Source: Candidatus Faecivicinus avistercoris | Lineage (GTDB): Bacteria; Bacillota; Clostridia; Christensenellales; Aristaeellaceae | Reading direction: 5' to 3' | DNA: 32,993 nt | NCBI GenBank assembly: GCA_018716805.1 | Contig: DVJL01000011.1 | Span: 1 to 32,993 of the forward strand | In this document: in pieces, positions 29,080-32,993 of the stretch | How the letters are laid out: each line of letters begins with the position of its first letter | Position numbering within the stretch: the first letter of the stretch is position 1 | Program-made: the position numbers and the translations under genes | Notes under the pieces: model-generated | Databases searched by the model: none | The model's input: only the letters and a program-made list of their open reading frames with translations | Told to the model about the DNA's origin: nothing

Positions 29080-31389
29080 TTGGCAAAAGTGCACCCGATC
29101 AACGTCCGCGCGCTGGCGGAATTCGCGCTTCAGCGCGGCGATCTGTCGATGGCGGCGGCCGACCGCATGAACGAAGGCGCGCAAATCCACCGCAGGTTGC
29201 AGTCGGCGCTCGGCGAGGGCTGGATTGCGGAGGAATACGTCTCTCGCGAGGTGCCGGTCGGCAAAGTCGCGCTGCGCGTGCAGGGGCGCGCCGACGCCGT
29301 GCGCCGCGCAGACGGCCGCGTGGAGGTGCTGGAGATCAAGTCGACCGCGCGCGATCCGCGGCTGATCGGCCCGGACGACTGGCCGGCGCACTTCGCGCAG
29401 GGGCAGATCTACGCCTATCTGATCTGCGAAAACGAGGGCCTGCCCGGCGCGGAAGTCACGCTGTGCTACGTCGGCACCGCCGGCGGCGAAGTCCGCTACC
29501 GCCGCGAGAGCACGCGCGCCGAGCTGGAAGAGGTCTTTCTGCGCTGCGCCGTGCCCTATGCGGAGTGGATGGCCGCGCTGGACGAATGGCGCGAGCAATC
29601 GGCTCCGACGCTGGAGAGCCTGAAGTTTCCGTTTAAGCGCTATCGCGACGGGCAGCGCGCGATGGCCGCGCAGGTCTACCGCGCGATGCGCGACGGCGGG
29701 CGCGCGCTGATCGAGGCGCCGACCGGCATCGGCAAGACGGCGGCGGCGCTGTTCGGCGCGCTGAAGGCGCTCGGGCGCGGCTGCGTCACGGCGATCTTCT
29801 ATCTGACCGCGCGCACCACCGGCCGGCGCGCCGCCGAACAGGCGCTGGACCGGATGCGCACGCAGGGGCTGAAGCTGCGCTCGATTGCGATCACGGCCAA
29901 GGACAAGTGCTGTCCGATGCCACGCCGGGAGTGCTTCGGCTGTCCGCTGGCGGCGGACTACTACGAGCGCCGGCGTCCCGCGCTGCGCGAGGCGCTCGCC
30001 ATCGAGGCCGCGACCGCCGAGGCCGTCCGCGCGCTGGCGGAGGAATACGAGCTCTGCCCCTACGAGCTGTCGCTGGACATGTCTGAACAGGCCGACGTCG
30101 TCATCTGCGATTACAACTACGCCTTCGACCCGCGCGTGCGGCTTCGCCGCTACTTCGACCAGAAGTCCAAGGCCGGCCTGCTGATCGACGAGGCACACAA
30201 CCTGCCCGACCGCGCGAGGGAGATGTTTTCGGCGGAGCTTTCGGGAAAGAAGGTCGCCACGGCGCGGCGCGAGGTCGGCCGCTACGAGGGGCGGCAGAGC
30301 CCGACGTGGCAGGCGCTGACCGATCTGCTCGCCGCGCTGACGCAACCGGAGGTTGAGCCGGAGGCGTCCGAGGCGCCGCCGGAGGCGATCGTCCGCGCGG
30401 CGCAGCTGTTCGCCGACCGCGCCGGACAGCTGCAATCGCCGGAGCCGCAGGTCAACGAGCTGATGCTGGACGCCATGTGGTTTGTCCGAACGGCCGGGCG
30501 GTTCGACCCGCAGCGCGACCGCGCGCTGATCCTGCCCGAGGGCAAGCGAATCGCGGCGAGGCTGTGGTGCTTTGATCCCTCAGAGCACTTGAAGAAGGCG
30601 CTCAGGCGCGTGGGCGGCGCGGCGCTGTTCTCGGCGACGCTCGCGCCGATGGACCACTATGCGCGGCAGCTCGGCCTTGACCGCGACGACGCGACGCTCC
30701 GGCTCCCCTCGCCGTTCCCGCCGGAGAACCAGCTGACCGTGCGGCTGCCGGTGTCGGTGCGCTTTTCCGACCGCGAGCGCACGCTGGAGGCCGTCGTGCG
30801 CATCATCCGCGCCATGGCGCGCGCCCACGCGGGGAACTATCTGGCCTGCTTTCCGTCGTTCGCCTATCTGGACATGGCGTTCGAGCGCTACCGGCTGCTG
30901 TTTCCGGACGACGTGGCCGTGCGCCAGACGCCGCGGATGGACGAGGCCGCGCGGGCCGCGTTCATCGCGCAGTTCGACGCGCACCCGGCGCGCGGCATAG
31001 TGGCGTTCGTGGTGCTCGGCGGCGTGTTCGCCGAGGGCGTCGACCTGCCGGACGACCGGCTGTCCGGCGCGGCGATCGTCTCCACCGGAATTCCCCAAAT
31101 CGGCTTTGAGCGAAACTTGATGGCCGAGCTGTTCGACGACGGCTTTGGCGCGGGCGGCGACGTCGCCTACACCTACCCCGGCATCCGCCGCGTGCTGCAG
31201 GCGGCCGGCCGCGTGATCCGCACCGAGACCGACCGCGGCGTGGTGCTGCTGATCGACATGCGCTACGGCGATCCGCACATCCGCCAGTTGCTGCCGGAGC
31301 ATTGGCAACTGGAGCGTGCAAAGCGGCTGGACGCACTCGAAGCGCGGTTGAAAGATTTCTGGTCGGTTGAAAAAACAATGGAAATATAA
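29080..31389 (+). CDS. XPD/DinG-type iron-sulfur helicase with N-terminal PD-(D/E)XK nuclease domain
   Basis: This 769-aa protein has two parts. Residues about 1-150 look like a PD-(D/E)XK (RecB/Cas4-like) nuclease: GRAD (D72), LEIKST (E85, K87) and QGQIYAYL. From about 200 comes a superfamily 2 XPD-type helicase: Walker A APTGIGKT (212-219), cysteines C277/C278, C285, C288 and C326 placed as an Fe-S cluster, DEAH at 370-373, and a C-terminal GRVIRTETDRG arginine-finger motif. It should unwind and cut damaged or branched DNA. The start is TTG at 29080, with GGGAGGG 7 bp upstream; a GTG at 29089 is less likely. No partner gene is adjacent. Confidence 0.87.
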   Translation: MAKVHPINVRALAEFALQRGDLSMAAADRMNEGAQIHRRLQSALGEGWIAEEYVSREVPVGKVALRVQGRADAVRRADGRVEVLEIKSTARDPRLIGPDDWPAHFAQGQIYAYLICENEGLPGAEVTLCYVGTAGGEVRYRRESTRAELEEVFLRCAVPYAEWMAALDEWREQSAPTLESLKFPFKRYRDGQRAMAAQVYRAMRDGGRALIEAPTGIGKTAAALFGALKALGRGCVTAIFYLTARTTGRRAAEQALDRMRTQGLKLRSIAITAKDKCCPMPRRECFGCPLAADYYERRRPALREALAIEAATAEAVRALAEEYELCPYELSLDMSEQADVVICDYNYAFDPRVRLRRYFDQKSKAGLLIDEAHNLPDRAREMFSAELSGKKVATARREVGRYEGRQSPTWQALTDLLAALTQPEVEPEASEAPPEAIVRAAQLFADRAGQLQSPEPQVNELMLDAMWFVRTAGRFDPQRDRALILPEGKRIAARLWCFDPSEHLKKALRRVGGAALFSATLAPMDHYARQLGLDRDDATLRLPSPFPPENQLTVRLPVSVRFSDRERTLEAVVRIIRAMARAHAGNYLACFPSFAYLDMAFERYRLLFPDDVAVRQTPRMDEAARAAFIAQFDAHPARGIVAFVVLGGVFAEGVDLPDDRLSGAAIVSTGIPQIGFERNLMAELFDDGFGAGGDVAYTYPGIRRVLQAAGRVIRTETDRGVVLLIDMRYGDPHIRQLLPEHWQLERAKRLDALEARLKDFWSVEKTMEI

Positions 31390-31400
31390 CATATCTATGC

Positions 31401-31406
31401 TATAAT
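31401..31406 (+). promoter_or_regulatory. Extended -10 promoter of the xpaC-like gene
   Basis: TGCTATAAT (TATAAT at 31401-31406 with the TG extension) lies 37 bp before the ATG and overlaps the end of the helicase gene. No good -35 is present. Confidence 0.6.
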
Positions 31407-31442
31407 ACACAATGATATTTTGGGCTCGGCGAGGTGAGGGAG

Positions 31443-32402
31443 ATGGCGGCAAAGAACAAGGCGGTCAGGCGTCGGAAGGGGCGCATATTCATTCCCTATG
31501 AAAATAAAAAGGGGCCTTCGTGGATCTCCATCGCCGTATTCATCGTCATCCCGCCGCTGTGGCCGATCGGCGCGCTGCTGTTTCTGAAAAAGGGCCTGGT
31601 GCTCTGGCGCAACAAGAAGGCCGGCGACTACCGCGCCTATGCCGCTGTAATCGGCGACCGGGCGGAGATCGACATCACCGAGCTCTCGGCCAAGCTGGGC
31701 AAGCCGATGTCGCTCATCGTCGGCGACCTGCAGGCCATGATCGCCAAGGGCTATCTCGGCGACAACGCCTACATCGACCGCAGCCGCAGTATGCTCGTGC
31801 TCGACGCGGTGGCGACCGAGTTCGTGGAGGCCGAACCGGAGCCGATCGTGGCCGAGCCGGTCGAGGAGCCGGTTCGCCCGAAGCCGGAGCCAAAGCCCGA
31901 ACCGAAGCCCCAGCCGAAGCCTGAGCCGCCCAAGGCCGAGCCGGAACCGCAGCCGCTGTGGACGGACAGCGAGTTCGAGCTGAACCTGCGCGAGATCCGC
32001 CGCCTGAACGACGACATCGACGACGCGGGCGTGTCCGCGCGCATCGACCGCATCGGCGAGCTGACCGCCGGCATCTTCCGCGTATTGCGCGAAGACCCCG
32101 ACCGCGCCGATGAGGTCAAGAAATTCATGAACTACTACCTTCCGACCACCATCAAGCTGCTCAGGAGCTACGCGCTGATGGAGGAGCAGAGCTATCAGGG
32201 CGAAAACATCGTCGCCGCGCGGCGGAAGATCGAGCAGATCCTCGATTCGCTGGTCACGGCGTTCGAGCAGCAGCAGGACCGGCTGTTCCGCACGACGGCG
32301 CTCGACGTCGACGCCGACATCGAAGTGCTCGAGACCATGATGGCCAAGGACGGCCTGCTGGCGCAGAAGGGGTTGGATCTGCGCGCAACATCGGGGAAAT
32401 AA
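31443..32402 (+). CDS. xpaC: XpaC-like protein (5-bromo-4-chloroindolyl phosphate hydrolysis family)
   Basis: This 319-aa protein has a membrane hairpin near 22-50 (ISIAVFIVIPPLWPIGALL), a short winged-helix-like stretch (about 60-110), a Pro/Glu/Lys linker (about 135-175) and a helical XpaC domain ending in TTALDVDADIEVLETMMAKDGL, which is the family signature. XpaC proteins are often encoded beside TelA tellurite-resistance proteins, and their biochemical role is unsettled; no telA is in view. ATG 31443 with AGGTGAGG upstream is preferred to GTG 31434. Confidence 0.8.
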   Translation: MAAKNKAVRRRKGRIFIPYENKKGPSWISIAVFIVIPPLWPIGALLFLKKGLVLWRNKKAGDYRAYAAVIGDRAEIDITELSAKLGKPMSLIVGDLQAMIAKGYLGDNAYIDRSRSMLVLDAVATEFVEAEPEPIVAEPVEEPVRPKPEPKPEPKPQPKPEPPKAEPEPQPLWTDSEFELNLREIRRLNDDIDDAGVSARIDRIGELTAGIFRVLREDPDRADEVKKFMNYYLPTTIKLLRSYALMEEQSYQGENIVAARRKIEQILDSLVTAFEQQQDRLFRTTALDVDADIEVLETMMAKDGLLAQKGLDLRATSGK

Positions 32403-32434
32403 TCGAAAAAATTCGGAGCATGGATTTGACTGAA

Positions 32435-32468
32435 GCCGGCGGCGCAATTCTTCGGATTGCCCGCCGGC
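32435..32468 (+). terminator. Hairpin after the xpaC-like gene
   Basis: GCCGGCGGCGCAAT can pair with ATTGCCCGCCGGC with one bulge; the tail AGTTTC is poor in T. It is the only terminator-like feature in 32403-32680, where I see no gene. Confidence 0.4.
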
Positions 32469-32682
32469 AGTTTCATCCGGGCCGATCCCACGGCATTCTG
32501 CCGGCTCTGCGCCTTCTATCCCGCAGCCCATCCCGGGACTCCCCTGAACCGGCTTCCCGCGCGCGTTGCCCGTTTATCCGCCCGGCCAACGAACCCACAA
32601 AGAGAAAGTGAGCCAGCGCAGCTTCTCCCTCCGCCGCAGTCATCGCGCAGCGCTCGCCGTTCATATGCGGGGAGGAAAACGC

Positions 32683-32712
32683 ATGGAATTCTCGCCATTT
32701 GCAGCCATATGA
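32683..32712 (+). CDS. Nine-codon open frame with strong ribosome site
   Basis: GGGGAGG (32669-32675), 7 bp, then ATG and the codons for M-E-F-S-P-F-A-A-I and TGA. The frame stops 2 bp before the hairpin that brackets element copy 2. It may be a leader peptide or the 5' remnant of a gene cut by the insertion; neither is shown. Confidence 0.3.
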   Translation: MEFSPFAAI

Positions 32713-32714
32713 AA

Positions 32715-32736
32715 ACAGCATTGTTGATACTATGCT
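32715..32736. repeat. Left copy of a 22-nt direct repeat flanking element copy 2
   Basis: The segment runs from ACAGCATT to ATGCT and matches 32938-32959 at 20 of 22 positions. It is itself an inverted repeat (AGCAT with ATGCT). Confidence 0.8.
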
Positions 32737-32939
32737 CAGGATGTTGACAAAGTCAACATCCTGCCAGAGCGATGAGAAAGTCTGCAAGACAAGGAAGTAA
32801 ACTTGCAGGCAAGGGAATTTACTTGAACGTAAGTGACCGCAGCCTGCAAGTGCGGACGACACTGGAAGCAAGAATTGCCTCTGACTTCTCTCTTGATCAG
32901 GGCAATTTTTGTGTTTGCAGGCTTTGTCAGCGCTCTGAC
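32735..32939 (+). repeat. Structured dispersed element, copy 2
   Basis: This 205-nt copy lies in the same orientation as copy 1. The first 41 nt are identical in both. Differences elsewhere tend to keep pairing: CTGCAA with TTGCAG here against CCGCAA with TTGCGG in copy 1, and ACTTGCAGGC with GCCTGCAAGT (perfect here) against GCTGGCAGAC with GTCTGCAAGC. The right end reads CTGAC instead of CTGAG. Confidence 0.9.
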
Positions 32940-32959
32940 AGCATTATTGATACAATGCT
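32938..32959. repeat. Right copy of the 22-nt direct repeat flanking element copy 2
   Basis: Pairs GACAGCATT with AATGCTGTC (perfect 9-bp stem) and repeats 32715-32736. The last bases of the window (32960-32993) show nothing recognisable. Confidence 0.8.
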
Positions 32960-32993
32960 GTCAATGCGTTTCCCCCATATTCTCTCAGTTCCC

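Overview
The window reads as the chromosome of a high-GC, Gram-positive, Clostridia-type anaerobe. Start codons follow AGGAGG-type ribosome sites, promoters are sigma-A type (TTGACA, 17 bp, TATAAT), and terminators are U-tailed hairpins. The gene set also fits: a YerC-PcrA pair, ThiT with a TPP riboswitch, an orphan EutH, XpaC, DUF3784 and DUF4179 proteins. I cannot name the genus from the sequence alone. No rRNA, tRNA, phage or transposase gene is visible.

Left part (1-12.9 kb). The window opens inside the 3' end of a D-Ala-D-X ligase gene. A VanXY-like D,D-peptidase and a VanT-like membrane racemase follow, which is the ligase-XY-T order of D-Ala-D-Ser vancomycin-resistance clusters. No vanR/vanS lies downstream. 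The racemase domain carries an insert of four 13-residue tandem repeats just before its PLP lysine. Next come an SH3-repeat secreted protein, EutH, two small genes (one DUF3784), an MFS transporter, PcrA/UvrD helicase with YerC, and an ECF sigma/anti-sigma pair.

Centre (12.9-22 kb). A minus-strand operon encodes a complete dipeptide/oligopeptide ABC importer (B, C, D, F, then the binding protein). It is divergent from a TetR-type regulator, which is followed by a two-domain cupin. Three copies of one 16-bp palindrome (AT-Y-GAAC-NN-GTTC-R-AT) sit on the promoters of the transporter and the cupin, so the three units look like one small, uncharacterised regulon. Beyond it lies a decayed, cas-less type I-C-like CRISPR array. 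Its last repeat supplies the 3' end of a LysR gene.

Right part (21.9-33 kb). A roughly 400-nt island of consecutive hairpins precedes thiT, which has a TPP riboswitch and an unusual secreted Ala/Glu-rich N-terminal extension. Two tandem paralogous membrane proteins, a PH-domain pair, a Mef-like efflux pump with a leader peptide and alternative RNA helices, mannose-6-phosphate isomerase, a PD-(D/E)XK/XPD-type helicase and an XpaC-like protein follow.

The most novel signal is a structured element of about 203 nt present twice (27696-27897 and 32735-32939). It has imperfect terminal inverted repeats and base changes that keep helices paired. At both sites a different local hairpin is duplicated on its two sides. 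The hairpin island near 22 kb shows the same bracketing, which suggests a shared way of inserting into or next to hairpins.
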